A DNA stretch of 64,000 bases, taken from contig CAUGJE010000009.1 in assembly GCA_959599915.1 (NCBI GenBank), positions 1 to 64,000 on the forward strand, given 5' to 3'. This document shows, in pieces, positions 7,982 to 16,837 of the stretch (position 1 is its first letter; every line of letters starts with the position of its first letter). The DNA comes from an uncultured Collinsella sp. (GTDB lineage: Bacteria; Actinomycetota; Coriobacteriia; Coriobacteriales; Coriobacteriaceae). The notes under the pieces were generated by a model. It was not told the DNA's origin. It saw nothing but the letters and a program-made list of their open reading frames with translations, and made no database searches. Both the position numbers and the translations under genes were made by a program.

Positions 7982-10900
7982 CTAGGCCCGTGGTACGATC
8001 GGGCGGTTAACTTTGGCTAGCATATCAGAAGCACACGAATCGAGCGCCCAGCTCCGGAAAGCCGAGAACTCCATGCGCGAGCGCAATCCCTCCAAATAGC
8101 GGATTGACCTGCTCAATTGCACGCGGCCGGGGTTTTCTGCCATTGAGATGCGGCGTGTATCGTCAAACCCCGCAACGCGACAGAAACCGAGCTCTTCGAA
8201 GATTCCCAGGCCGCTTTCCACCGAGCGCTCATCGACCGGCGTGCGAGCATCGATGGCAAGGCACATCTGCGCGATGTCGATATCGCTCGCGCTAAAGGAA
8301 TCGTCCCCCGTCTTGCCACGGTTGGATCGCCACATGGTCTGCAGCGCTCGATAGAGCGTGACAAGCTCATCGCGCTCGGGCGCGTAACAATCGAGCAGGC
8401 GCTCATTAATACGAGCGTCGCGCGACGAATAGAGCAGGTGGATCACGGCGGGCCGTCCGTCACGACCGGCTCGCCCACTCATCTGGTTGAACTCAATGGC
8501 GCCAAACGGCATGTGGTACAGCACGACATGGCGGATATCGGGCAGATTGACACCCTCGCCAAAGGCGGAAGTCGAAACGATGCAGCTGAGACTGCCGTCT
8601 CGGAATGCTTCCTCAACACGGCGGCGATCGGAGCGCGCAAGCCCGGCGTTATAGAACGCGATATGGGTCGCACAGTCTGGCACGCGCTTGCGCAGCGTCT
8701 TAGCAAGCGCCACGGACTGGTCGCGCGAGTTGACGTAGATGACGGTCTTCTCCCCCGTCGCCACGATTGACACCAGGCGGTTCTCGCGGCTCGCAAGATC
8801 TCGGTCATCCTCGAGCTGCAAGTTCTCGCGCACCGTCTCGTCGACCACCGTACGGGTAATCGGTAGCACGCGGGCGAGCTCGGCCACAACCGGAGCCGTT
8901 GCGGTGGCAGTCGTGGCCAGAACGACCGGGTCGCCCAAGGCCTTGAGGATGTCGGGCATGTCGAGATAGGCGCTGCGGTCGCCGCCCTTGGCAAGACCGG
9001 CATGATGCGCCTCATCGATAACGACAAAACCGATGCGCCCCGAACGCGCAAAGCGGTCGCGGTGAATGGACAGGAACTCGGGCGTCGTGAGCACGATGCC
9101 GGTGCGGCCCGAAGCCAAGCCGGCAAACACGTCATCGCGCGCCGCCTCCACGGTCTCGCCGGTCAACACGCCCACGCCAATGCCGAGCGCAGCCATCGTC
9201 GACGAGAGGTGATAGGCCTGGTCGGCAACGAGCGCGCGCAGCGGATAGACAAAGATGCTCGCACGCCCGCGAAGGACCGCCTCGCGCGCGGCATGCACAT
9301 GGAAGATAAGAGACTTGCCGCGCCCCGTTCCCATGACGGCCAGAACACTCTGGTGATCGGCCAGGGCATCGAGCGCCTCGACCTGCGCGCGGTGCGGCTG
9401 GTTCGAGCCGATAAAGCTATGGATAAGCGAGCGCGTCAGCTCGGTATAGGAAAGCTGGGCGAGCGTTTGGCGCTTGCGGGACTCCAGACGAAGACCGGCG
9501 TCCGCAGGCTCCACGCCGCGGCGAAGCTCACATGCCGGGTCGTCAACGCTGGGCGCCGTGGTATCACGCACCAAGACATCCTTGATCATGAGCTTGGGCT
9601 TTACGCGACCTTGCCAATGCTCGGCCACGGCCTCGAACACCAAATCGACGGCGCTATCGCAATTGATGAGCTTATCGATCTGCGACACGCGGAACATAAT
9701 AGCCGGCACACTCGCGGCGCCATCGGTCGCCACGAAGCGCATGTGCTCGCCGGTTTTGCCCACCACGGCGCGATCGCACATTATCACGCCCTCGGCCGCC
9801 AACAGCGGCACCTTGTTGCCCTGGCCAAACGGCTCAAGACGGGAGATCTGCTCTATAGTCTCGATATTCAACTCGGAAAGGTCGACCGTGGCGGCAACCT
9901 CGTCGGTGTCCTCAAAGTCTTCGGCGGGAAGCTCGGACAGCACAGCAGAAAGACGTCGACGGAACTCGTCGAGCTTGGACGCCTCGATGGTCACGCCCAC
10001 CGCACCGGCATGCCCGCCGCGACGAATCAGCAGGTCGGAGCAACGCTCGACGGCGTCAAACAGGTTAACCTTGCCCACCGAGCGACCCGAGCCGCGCGCG
10101 ATACCGTCCTCGATCGAGAAAAGCAGCGCCGGCACGTGATAACGGTTGGTCAGACGGCTCGCTACGATACCCTTGACGCCCTCGTGCCAGCCCTCGCCGC
10201 CCACGACGATCGCGCGACCGCCGTCATAAGTCTCCTCGACCTTCGCCATGGCATCGCGTGTGAGCTCCGCCTCGATCTCGCGGCGTTGGCGATTGATTTC
10301 CTCGAGCTCGGCGGCAAGCGCACTCGCTTCGATGGGGTCGCGGGCAAGCAGCAGGTCGAGCGCCAGCTTGGGATCAGCCATGCGGCCGGCAGCATTCAGA
10401 CGAGGGATGAGCGAAAACGACAGGCCATCGGCCGTAATGCTAGAGAGGTCGGCCTTGGCGAGCGCCGCCAGCGCGATGTAGCCGGGACGAGCCGTCACGC
10501 GCATTTGCTGGATGCCCTCGGCGACCAGCGCGCGGTTCTCGGGCGTCAACGGCATCATGTCGGACACGGTACCCAACGCCGCAACCTCAATCAGCGAGCG
10601 CCAATACGACGGCTTGCCCAGACGCTCGCCCAGGACTTGCACCAGCTTGAGTGCCACGCCGGCACCGGCAAGCTCGCGCGAGGGGCCCTCGTCCTCGAGC
10701 TTAGGGTCGGTCAGGGGCACGCCCTGCGGTACTTGATCGGAGGGCTCGTGATGGTCCGTGACCACCAAATCGATCCCCAGGCTCTCCAGATAGGAAACCT
10801 CTTCCTTGGCGGCAATGCCGTTATCGACGGTCACGATCAGCTGGGGGCGAGCGAGCTCGTTGACGCGGTCGAGCGCCGCGCGCGAAAGACCGTAGCCCTC

Positions 10901-11269
10901 GTCAAAGCGATGCGGAATAAACGGCGTGACATCGGCGCCAAACGTGCGCAGTGCCTCGGTCAACAGGCAGGTCGACGTAATACCGTCAACGTCAAAATCA
11001 CCAAAGACGGCGATGCGCTCGCGGTTGCGGATGGCGCGCTCGACACGGTCGGCAACGACCGACATGCCCGGGATAACGAGTGGGTCGGCCCAGTCGCGAT
11101 CGAGCGAAGGCGTCAAAAACAGCTGGCCTTCTTCGATGGATGTAATGCCGTGCGCAACCATAATGCGCGCCACCAGCCCGGGTATGCCCAGGCCAGCCGA
11201 AAGCTCCTTTTCGAGCTCGGGGTTTTGCTGAGCGACCGCCCAGCGATGCGTCGTCTTAAGCGATGACAT
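7982..11269 (-). CDS. recJ: RecJ exonuclease fused to a RecQ-like helicase
   Basis: A 1095-aa fusion. Residues 1-570 are a full RecJ 5'-3' single-strand exonuclease: GDFDVDG (90-96), VTVDNG, TDHH (171-174) and the DHHA1 motif RGGHAGAVG (417-425), then an OB domain. Residues ~605-1095 form a superfamily 2 helicase: MGTGRGKS (646-653), PLRALVADQ, IDEAHH (751-756), TTATAT and QMSGRAGRDG. RecJ and RecQ cooperate in DNA end resection in other bacteria; here they would act as one chain. The start at 11269 (MSSLKTTHRW) fits the family N-terminus; a GTG 45 nt upstream is an alternative. It overlaps a small upstream frame (see 11256-11321). Confidence 0.88.
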   Translation of the reverse strand: MSSLKTTHRWAVAQQNPELEKELSAGLGIPGLVARIMVAHGITSIEEGQLFLTPSLDRDWADPLVIPGMSVVADRVERAIRNRERIAVFGDFDVDGITSTCLLTEALRTFGADVTPFIPHRFDEGYGLSRAALDRVNELARPQLIVTVDNGIAAKEEVSYLESLGIDLVVTDHHEPSDQVPQGVPLTDPKLEDEGPSRELAGAGVALKLVQVLGERLGKPSYWRSLIEVAALGTVSDMMPLTPENRALVAEGIQQMRVTARPGYIALAALAKADLSSITADGLSFSLIPRLNAAGRMADPKLALDLLLARDPIEASALAAELEEINRQRREIEAELTRDAMAKVEETYDGGRAIVVGGEGWHEGVKGIVASRLTNRYHVPALLFSIEDGIARGSGRSVGKVNLFDAVERCSDLLIRRGGHAGAVGVTIEASKLDEFRRRLSAVLSELPAEDFEDTDEVAATVDLSELNIETIEQISRLEPFGQGNKVPLLAAEGVIMCDRAVVGKTGEHMRFVATDGAASVPAIMFRVSQIDKLINCDSAVDLVFEAVAEHWQGRVKPKLMIKDVLVRDTTAPSVDDPACELRRGVEPADAGLRLESRKRQTLAQLSYTELTRSLIHSFIGSNQPHRAQVEALDALADHQSVLAVMGTGRGKSLIFHVHAAREAVLRGRASIFVYPLRALVADQAYHLSSTMAALGIGVGVLTGETVEAARDDVFAGLASGRTGIVLTTPEFLSIHRDRFARSGRIGFVVIDEAHHAGLAKGGDRSAYLDMPDILKALGDPVVLATTATATAPVVAELARVLPITRTVVDETVRENLQLEDDRDLASRENRLVSIVATGEKTVIYVNSRDQSVALAKTLRKRVPDCATHIAFYNAGLARSDRRRVEEAFRDGSLSCIVSTSAFGEGVNLPDIRHVVLYHMPFGAIEFNQMSGRAGRDGRPAVIHLLYSSRDARINERLLDCYAPERDELVTLYRALQTMWRSNRGKTGDDSFSASDIDIAQMCLAIDARTPVDERSVESGLGIFEELGFCRVAGFDDTRRISMAENPGRVQLSRSIRYLEGLRSRMEFSAFRSWALDSCASDMLAKVNRPIVPRA

Positions 11270-11321
11270 AGGCACCCACCCCCGATAGGGGCAGGTCGCC
11301 GCGATACCTCTCACGGTTCAT
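11256..11321 (-). CDS. Possible 21-aa upstream ORF overlapping the recJ start
   Basis: An ATG at 11321 preceded by AGAGGAC at a good distance opens a 21-codon frame (begins MNRERYRGDL, ends GAYVIA) that stops 11 nt inside recJ, in a different frame. The recJ ATG itself has only a G-rich GGTGGG upstream. The geometry would suit translational coupling or a leader peptide, but chance cannot be excluded for so short a frame. Confidence 0.3.
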   Translation of the reverse strand: MNRERYRGDLPLSGVGAYVIA

Positions 11322-11545
11322 AGCGATGAGTCCTCTGTGTATGCCCGCTTCGGCAGGCAGATCTGTTGAACGGATTTATTATACCGTGCAGCGCGGACGC
11401 AAAACGCCGCGGTGCGCCGCGGTTTCGGCAAACGATGGCGGTAATAGCCTCGAAATAATCGAGCGTTTCAGCCACACGGACGTATGCGAGCGTCTAGCAT
11501 ATCCATTCAAAACGGGTTTACGAGCAAAGGGAGTCACAAGAGCAT

Positions 11546-12544
11546 ATGAAGCAATGGGTTGGACTGGGCAAGTTTCTCGCGGGGCATATGCAGGTCATCG
11601 TTCCGATTTGCGTGACGCTCGGCGTGCTCTTTCCCCAGCAGATCGGCGTGCTCAAGCCCATCGTTCCCGCCCTGTTTGCCTTTATGACGTTTCAGGGTGC
11701 GCTCAGCAACACTTTCCACCAGGTAACCGAGGTGTTCCGCCGTCCGCTACATTTGATTTTGGCGTTATTTGTCTCGGCTGTGCTCATCCCCATCGCGGCG
11801 TATGCCGTGGGCTCACTGTTCTTTGGTTCCAACCCCAACCTTGTCTGCGGCATCGTGCTCGAGTACAGCGTGCCCGTGGCAGTCACTGCCTTTATGTGGA
11901 TTAGCATGTTCGGCGGCAACGGCCCGCTCGCGCTCACCATCATCCTGACGTCCTCGGTCATCTCACCTGTAACGATTCCGCTTACGCTCAAGCTCCTGCT
12001 GGGCGCCACCGTCTCGATCGATGTGCCGAGCATGATGCAGGACATGGCCTTTATGATCGCCATCCCCGCCGTGCTCGGCATCGTGATCAACGAGCTCACA
12101 CGCGGATGGGGACACGAGAAGCTCTCCCCCGCGCTCTCGCCCGCCTGCAAGTTCATGATGATGGGCGTTATCGCGTCCAACTCCACCGCCATGAGCGAGT
12201 ACGTACTGCACATGAACGCGGTGCGCCTGGAAGTCGCCCTCTTTATTTTGATCTTCGCCATCAGCGGCTTTGTCGTCGGTTTTCTGGTCGCCCGTGCGCT
12301 GCATCTGCCGTATAGCGAGACGACTACCATGTGCTTTACCTGCGGCATGCGCAACATCTCTTCGGGTGCCGTCATCGCCACGCAGTACTTTCCGGGCGAA
12401 GTCGTGTTTCCCGTCATGTGCGGAACGCTGTTTCAGCAGGTGTTGGCCTCAATTATCGGGCATCTCTTTGAGCGCCTGACCGGCGAGGAGCGCGCCGCCC
12501 AGCGCAAGCGGGTCGAGGCCGGTCGCGACGCCATGGCGCGCTAG
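11546..12544 (+). CDS. Bile acid:sodium symporter family (SBF/BASS) transporter
   Basis: A 332-aa integral membrane protein with about nine to ten hydrophobic segments and a short charged cytoplasmic tail. The pattern fits the SBF/BASS family: LFAFMTFQGAL, the crossover-like stretches TIILTSSVISPVTIP and GMRNISSGAVIATQYFPGEVVFP. Family members move bile acids, pantothenate, pyruvate or other organic anions with sodium; the substrate here is open. It is divergent from recJ and stands alone. The ribosome binding site is AAAGGGAG upstream of ATG at 11546. Confidence 0.75.
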   Translation: MKQWVGLGKFLAGHMQVIVPICVTLGVLFPQQIGVLKPIVPALFAFMTFQGALSNTFHQVTEVFRRPLHLILALFVSAVLIPIAAYAVGSLFFGSNPNLVCGIVLEYSVPVAVTAFMWISMFGGNGPLALTIILTSSVISPVTIPLTLKLLLGATVSIDVPSMMQDMAFMIAIPAVLGIVINELTRGWGHEKLSPALSPACKFMMMGVIASNSTAMSEYVLHMNAVRLEVALFILIFAISGFVVGFLVARALHLPYSETTTMCFTCGMRNISSGAVIATQYFPGEVVFPVMCGTLFQQVLASIIGHLFERLTGEERAAQRKRVEAGRDAMAR

Positions 12545-12571
12545 GCTGTCCGCATTACGCGGATGTTCGCA

Positions 12572-13372
12572 TTACGACGTGAACGTTTCCAAATGCATGC
12601 GCAGACGCTCAGCATCGACATCGAGCGTCGTCTCGGCATTGACCTGGGCCAAACGATAGCCCACAAAGTAGGGCGAAACCACCCAACGCGGCAGCGCCTT
12701 GGCAATGGTCCGACCGTCCAGGTGATAGAAGAACAGGTTGTACGACTCTGCGCGACCGCCATGGTGTTCGCGCAAAATGTAGCGCAGAACCACCTGAATC
12801 GCATCGGCAAACAGGTCTGCCTCGGCTTGGTCTCTCGTGTCATCACTGGCGGCGATTCCCTGCGGGGCTGAAACATTGACCTCAAAGAACCCCATAATCG
12901 GCTCGGTTGAGATGTTGACCGAGATTCTCCCCCGCCGCCAAACATCGATGCCCTCAAAGTTGGCTGAGGTCAGCGCCGCATAGCCGTCCTCCTGTTCCAA
13001 GCCCACAATCTGCATGTGCGGATGGACGAGACTGCCGCCCGAGAGCGGACCCTTGTTCTTGTACATGAGCACACTGCGGTACTGTTGGGAATCGATCATC
13101 TGCTGCCAACAGCCCAGGGCAAACCGCATCACATGATGCAGCTCATCCGGTTCATAGGTCACCAGGTCGGCGTCGTGATTGGTCGACTCGATCAATACGG
13201 TCTGACGGGTGGCCCTCAAGGTCTTGAACTTATTCTCGAGCCAGATGCAGTCGCCATCGCGCTGGATGATGCTGGCGAGCCCCTCCGTGTCGCAAAAGGG
13301 GCACGCGGTGCCAGGGCGACGATTATCGTCAGGCTTGCCGCTCGCCTGCTGAACGTCAAATACGAGCGCCAC
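12572..13372 (-). CDS. DUF4931 / GalT-like HIT-fold protein
   Basis: A 266-aa protein with a CPFC zinc-type pair (Cys24, Cys27) and SLVHPHMQIVG (His117, His119), the His-X-His arrangement of galactose-1-phosphate uridylyltransferase and the HIT superfamily. It is best placed in DUF4931, a nucleotidyl-transferase-like family without an assigned reaction. The start is 3 nt after the cutC stop, so the two genes are almost certainly cotranscribed and translationally coupled. It is shorter than true GalT (~330-350 aa). Confidence 0.7.
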   Translation of the reverse strand: MALVFDVQQASGKPDDNRRPGTACPFCDTEGLASIIQRDGDCIWLENKFKTLRATRQTVLIESTNHDADLVTYEPDELHHVMRFALGCWQQMIDSQQYRSVLMYKNKGPLSGGSLVHPHMQIVGLEQEDGYAALTSANFEGIDVWRRGRISVNISTEPIMGFFEVNVSAPQGIAASDDTRDQAEADLFADAIQVVLRYILREHHGGRAESYNLFFYHLDGRTIAKALPRWVVSPYFVGYRLAQVNAETTLDVDAERLRMHLETFTS

Positions 13373-13375
13373 GGG

Positions 13376-14053
13376 TTATACCTCCAGTGGCACGATCTTG
13401 GTGCCATGGAGCTCGGAGACACCGAGCGCCGCCGCCACGGTATCGCGGTTGGCCGTAGAAATGCCGCCGCCAGGAAGGATAGTCAGGCGGTCGCCCGCAT
13501 ACTCGATTAAACGAGCCAGGTTTTCGAAGTTGTCCTCGATCGGCGTACCTGCCGCGCCGCCATGCGTGAGGATGCGCGTAACGCCGCAGTCGGCAAGTGT
13601 ATCAATCGCATCGAGCTGATCCTCGGGCGAGAGCTGGTCAAATGCCATGTGGAAGGTGATGTCGAGGGGCTCACGCTTGCACTCCTCGGTCGCGCAGCCC
13701 GCAGCCATCACGAGAGCGCCCAGCGTAAGATCGTCGAGCGCCCAGCCGCCGGCACAGGGCTTGCAGCAGCCAAAGACCAGGCCGTCAACGCCGGCGCTCA
13801 CAGCAAGGCCCAGGTCCATCTCCATCATGCGCAGCTCGTCCTGGTTGTAATGAAAGTCGCCACCACGCGGACGAATCATGCACATCACTCGCGCATCGTG
13901 CTCGTGAGCGTAGTTGACCGTGGCGCTGATAACGCCGGCAGAAGGCGTGGTGCCACCGACGGCGAGGTTGTCGCACAGCTCAATACGACTCGCACCGGCC
14001 TTAATGGCCGCCGGCACCCGCTCAAAGTTCTCGGCACAAAACTCGTACAGCAT
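13376..14053 (-). CDS. cutC: CutC family protein
   Basis: A 225-aa TIM-barrel protein of the CutC family: EFCAENFERVPAAIKAGA, RIELCDNLAVGGTTPSAG, MIRPRGGDFHYN, ITFHMAFDQ, RILTHGGAAG and LPGGGI are all family signatures. CutC was linked to copper homeostasis in E. coli, but this role is disputed and the reaction is unknown. The start at 14053 is chosen because the family N-terminus begins MLYEFCAEN; the frame stays open for 55 codons upstream without homology. GGGGG lies upstream of the ATG. First gene of a pair with the DUF4931 gene. Confidence 0.9.
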   Translation of the reverse strand: MLYEFCAENFERVPAAIKAGASRIELCDNLAVGGTTPSAGVISATVNYAHEHDARVMCMIRPRGGDFHYNQDELRMMEMDLGLAVSAGVDGLVFGCCKPCAGGWALDDLTLGALVMAAGCATEECKREPLDITFHMAFDQLSPEDQLDAIDTLADCGVTRILTHGGAAGTPIEDNFENLARLIEYAGDRLTILPGGGISTANRDTVAAALGVSELHGTKIVPLEV

Positions 14054-14108
14054 AGATAGGCCCCCAAAGACAGCAGATGTTTTCCGACGGGCATTGTCAC
14101 ACATCCCC

Positions 14109-14172
14109 ATGAAGTTGCGGTGGAATAAGGACCCAAAAATGATCCGTTGGGGGACGGAGGAAAACGGATCAT
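14109..14172. repeat. Partial palindromic repeat (GTTGCGGTGGAATA family) plus inverted repeat
   Basis: 14109-14132 reads ATGAAGTTGCGGTGGAATAA then GGAC, nearly identical to the left arm of the palindrome at 16006-16074. Next to it, ATGATCCGTT (14139-14148) and AACGGATCAT (14163-14172) form a perfect 10-bp inverted repeat. Lies in the divergent gap between cutC and the gene at 14281. Confidence 0.6.
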
Positions 14173-14280
14173 TACGGCTGGCCGAAAAATGTTGCCGATG
14201 CCGAATGTTGCGCAACATGGTTCGCGAATCTTAGGCAACCATGGCAGTATCGTCATTCGAATCTAAAGGAAAGGATTGCC

Positions 14281-15888
14281 ATGTTTAAGCGCATCCAAAA
14301 GAGCGGAAGGATCGCAGCAGTCGCCATCGGCCTGATCGCGGCCTTGTCTCCACTCGCAGCCCCTCCTGCAGCATTAGCCGGCGGTAGCGTACCGACGCCT
14401 GAGCTCGAGAAGTCGTATAGCTTTAAGGTCAGCAGCGATAACTCGTATGTCAGCACAAGCGACAATTCAAAGTTCGGCTATTTATACGATTACGATTACG
14501 ATGAGGATGACGGTTACAACTTCAAGAGCATAACCCTCATCAATTTTAAAGACGGCAGTGCAAGCCCAGTTGCCATCCCGGACAAAAGCCTTGGATCAGC
14601 ATGCCCCACATCCAGCAATCAGCTCTACTGGCAAGACGGCAATAATTTGGTCGTATTCTCTCCAGAAAATCATTCCCAAACAGCCCATCCCATCACTTCG
14701 GCCAAATATGCCTACACCAGTACAACCGTCTCTTACGACGGCAATAGGGCAGCCGTGGAACACTATGACAATGAATCTGAGCTTAAAAAAATCGAGATTT
14801 ATGACCTTAAGTCTGACGAGTTAATTCAAACATATCAATCGGATAAAGATGACTCTTATTGCTACTACTCAAACGATATGAGCCGTCTCTATTTCTTGCC
14901 ATACGATACTGAGAAAGGCATTGTTTCTCTTAGGGTTTTCAATTGCGATACAGGGTCAACGGAATTGAAAACAGTTAACGTTAAGAAAGACGATAGGTCT
15001 TCGGACATTGACTACATTGTCACCAGCTCGAACTCCGACGATATTTATCTTCAGAGCGACACTACACTAATAAAAGCAGACCGCGACGGAAACATGAGCG
15101 TTCTATTTAACGATGACGACCACGCTCCTGAATGGCCTTATTCATACCCGTCGGCAGAGCTTTATGCCCTCTATACAAAGAAGGGCTCGAACGATCTTTT
15201 TGAAGAAGATGAAGGCTATTACTATTTGAATGAAGAAGATGCAAATCTTAGTATTTATGACCTGAAAAGCGACAAGATCATCAGCTCAATTGCATATCCT
15301 TTTGGCGATGGATATCTCAGCGCTGTATCGCATGACGGCAGCATCTTACTTGGAAAATACTCAGACGACGACAGGTCCTCAGCATGCCTAGTCGATGCTC
15401 AGACCGGGGCAAAGAGCGAGTTTGACTCTCATTGGTGCGGCCTTTCGTTCATGAACGGCGATCGCAAGATTTTGGCAACCTATTTCGACGACGATGACCC
15501 CACCACACTTCACGTGAACATCTATAAGTCCAATATCCCCCATTCGGTGCCCGAAGATGTACTCTACTTTGTCCAGACTCACCTGCCATTTGTTATTGGC
15601 GGTGGCGTGGCAATCGTCCTAGTTATCGGTGGCGTGATTGTTGTTCTTTGCGTCCGCAAGAAGCGCACGAAGACCACGAACGGCGCAGTAGCCGCAGCAC
15701 CCAAACCCCAGCGCAAACAGCGCCGTCGTCAGAAGCGCGCCCAGCAGAACGCCGTTCCACCTGCAGTACCTGCGATGCCGACGGCACCGGCAGCTCCAAC
15801 CGAGCCTGCCCGCTTCTGCCGTCACTGCGGAACCCCGCTCGTGCCCGAAGCCCAGTTCTGCCCCACGTGCGGACAAAAGGTAGACTAG
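14281..15888 (+). CDS. Exported membrane protein with cytoplasmic zinc ribbon, unknown function
   Basis: A 535-aa protein not recognised by name. It has a signal peptide (KRIQKSGR then a hydrophobic core ending PPAALAGG), an acidic, Tyr/Asp/Ser-rich extracellular region of about 400 residues with repeated strand patterns suggestive of a beta-propeller, one membrane helix (~436-458), a basic stop-transfer KKRTK, an Ala/Pro/Gln-rich linker and a C-terminal zinc ribbon (Cys513, Cys516, Cys527, Cys530). AAAGGA precedes the ATG. Its middle section is visibly more AT-rich than its neighbours, which may mean acquisition. Topology suggests an outside sensor linked to a cytoplasmic zinc ribbon; this is inference. 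Confidence 0.75.
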   Translation: MFKRIQKSGRIAAVAIGLIAALSPLAAPPAALAGGSVPTPELEKSYSFKVSSDNSYVSTSDNSKFGYLYDYDYDEDDGYNFKSITLINFKDGSASPVAIPDKSLGSACPTSSNQLYWQDGNNLVVFSPENHSQTAHPITSAKYAYTSTTVSYDGNRAAVEHYDNESELKKIEIYDLKSDELIQTYQSDKDDSYCYYSNDMSRLYFLPYDTEKGIVSLRVFNCDTGSTELKTVNVKKDDRSSDIDYIVTSSNSDDIYLQSDTTLIKADRDGNMSVLFNDDDHAPEWPYSYPSAELYALYTKKGSNDLFEEDEGYYYLNEEDANLSIYDLKSDKIISSIAYPFGDGYLSAVSHDGSILLGKYSDDDRSSACLVDAQTGAKSEFDSHWCGLSFMNGDRKILATYFDDDDPTTLHVNIYKSNIPHSVPEDVLYFVQTHLPFVIGGGVAIVLVIGGVIVVLCVRKKRTKTTNGAVAAAPKPQRKQRRRQKRAQQNAVPPAVPAMPTAPAAPTEPARFCRHCGTPLVPEAQFCPTCGQKVD

Positions 15889-15915
15889 CGAACAAAACCC
15901 AATAGACCCCAACCA

Positions 15916-15955
15916 CCAAGGCCCCGTTCCGAAACACTCCAGAACGGGGCCTTGG
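15916..15955 (+). terminator. Hairpin terminator after the zinc-ribbon gene
   Basis: CCAAGGCCCCGTTC and GAACGGGGCCTTGG form a perfect 14-bp stem with a 12-nt loop 27 nt past the stop codon. The T tract is weak, so it may act bidirectionally or merely as an mRNA 3'-end stabiliser. Confidence 0.6.
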
Positions 15956-16005
15956 CTTGGTGCAGGGGTGCTAATTTGGGAAGGTCATCGTCGCACGCCC
16001 CAATG

Positions 16006-16074
16006 AAGTTGCGGTGGAATAGGGACTGTTTTGGCGTCTGGAACCCCCAATTAGTCCCTATTTCACCGCAACTT
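16006..16074. repeat. Near-perfect 22-bp palindrome (REP/MITE-like)
   Basis: The left arm starts at AAGTTGCGGTGGAATAGG (16006-16027) and pairs with 16053-16074 over 22 bp with one G-T wobble; the loop is 25 nt. The left arm sequence recurs at 14109. It sits between two terminators in a convergent gap, typical for REP-like elements. No transposase is encoded nearby. Confidence 0.75.
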
Positions 16075-16080
16075 AAAAAA

Positions 16081-16109
16081 GGGGCGCTGACCGGGATAGT
16101 CAGCGCCCC
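16081..16109 (-). terminator. Terminator of the liv operon
   Basis: GGGGCGCTGAC / GTCAGCGCCCC, an 11-bp perfect stem with a 7-nt loop. On the minus strand it is followed by TTTTTT, 15 nt past the livF stop; on the plus strand TTTTG follows, so it may work both ways. Confidence 0.85.
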
Positions 16110-16123
16110 TTTTGTTGGATTGG

Positions 16124-16837
16124 CTAGCCTCCGAGGTAAGCCTTGCGGACGTTGTCGTCGTGCAGGAGCTCTTGGCCGGTGCCGGTCATGGTGATTTTGC
16201 CGGTCTCGAGCACGTAGCCGCGCGTGGCGATCGAGAGCGCCATCTGGGCGTTCTGCTCAACCAGAAGCACCGTGGTGCCGGCCTTGTGCAGGTCCTCGAC
16301 AATCTGGAAAATCTGCTCGATCAGAATCGGCGCCAGGCCCATGGAGGGCTCATCGAGCATGAGCAGCTTAGGGTTACTCATAAGGGCACGGCCCATGACG
16401 AGCATCTGCTGCTCGCCACCCGAAAGGGTGCCGGCCACCTGGCGACGGCGCTCCTTCAGGCGCGGGAACTGCTCGTAGACGCGCTCAAGGCCCGGAGCAA
16501 CCGTGGACTTGGGCTGCGTGTAGGCGCCCATCTCCAGGTTCTCCTCGACCGTCATCTGCAAAAAGGCGCGACGGCCCTCGGGCACCTGGGCCAGGCCCTT
16601 ACCAACCAGCTTATCGGCGGGCGTATGAGTAATGTCCTCGCCCATAAACTTGATGGAGCCGGTCTTGGAGCGCAGCAGGCCCGAGACGGTCTTGAGCGTC
16701 GTGGACTTGCCGGCACCGTTCGCGCCGATCAGGGCCACGATCTCGCCCTCGTTAACGTTAAAGGAGATGTCCTTGATGGCGTGGATGGCGCCGTACCAGA
16801 CGTTGATGTTGTAGACGGAAAGCATCGGCTCTGCCAT
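16124..16837 (-). CDS. livF: Branched-chain amino acid ABC transporter ATPase LivF
   Basis: One of the two cytoplasmic ATPases that power the high-affinity Leu/Ile/Val importer. The 237-aa product has Walker A GANGAGKST, the Q-loop region with QVPEGRRAF, an ABC signature read as LSGGEQQ, Walker B LLMLDEPSMGLAP and the switch histidine region VLLVEQN, all typical of LivF. It starts directly after livG (stop of livG at 16838), showing translational coupling. Last gene of livJHMGF. Confidence 0.95.
   Translation of the reverse strand: MAEPMLSVYNINVWYGAIHAIKDISFNVNEGEIVALIGANGAGKSTTLKTVSGLLRSKTGSIKFMGEDITHTPADKLVGKGLAQVPEGRRAFLQMTVEENLEMGAYTQPKSTVAPGLERVYEQFPRLKERRRQVAGTLSGGEQQMLVMGRALMSNPKLLMLDEPSMGLAPILIEQIFQIVEDLHKAGTTVLLVEQNAQMALSIATRGYVLETGKITMTGTGQELLHDDNVRKAYLGG

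Noticed and set aside
9002..11266. 754-aa open frame on the plus strand opposite recJ
   Set aside because: Antisense to the RecJ domain with all motifs intact; composition again that of a shadow frame.
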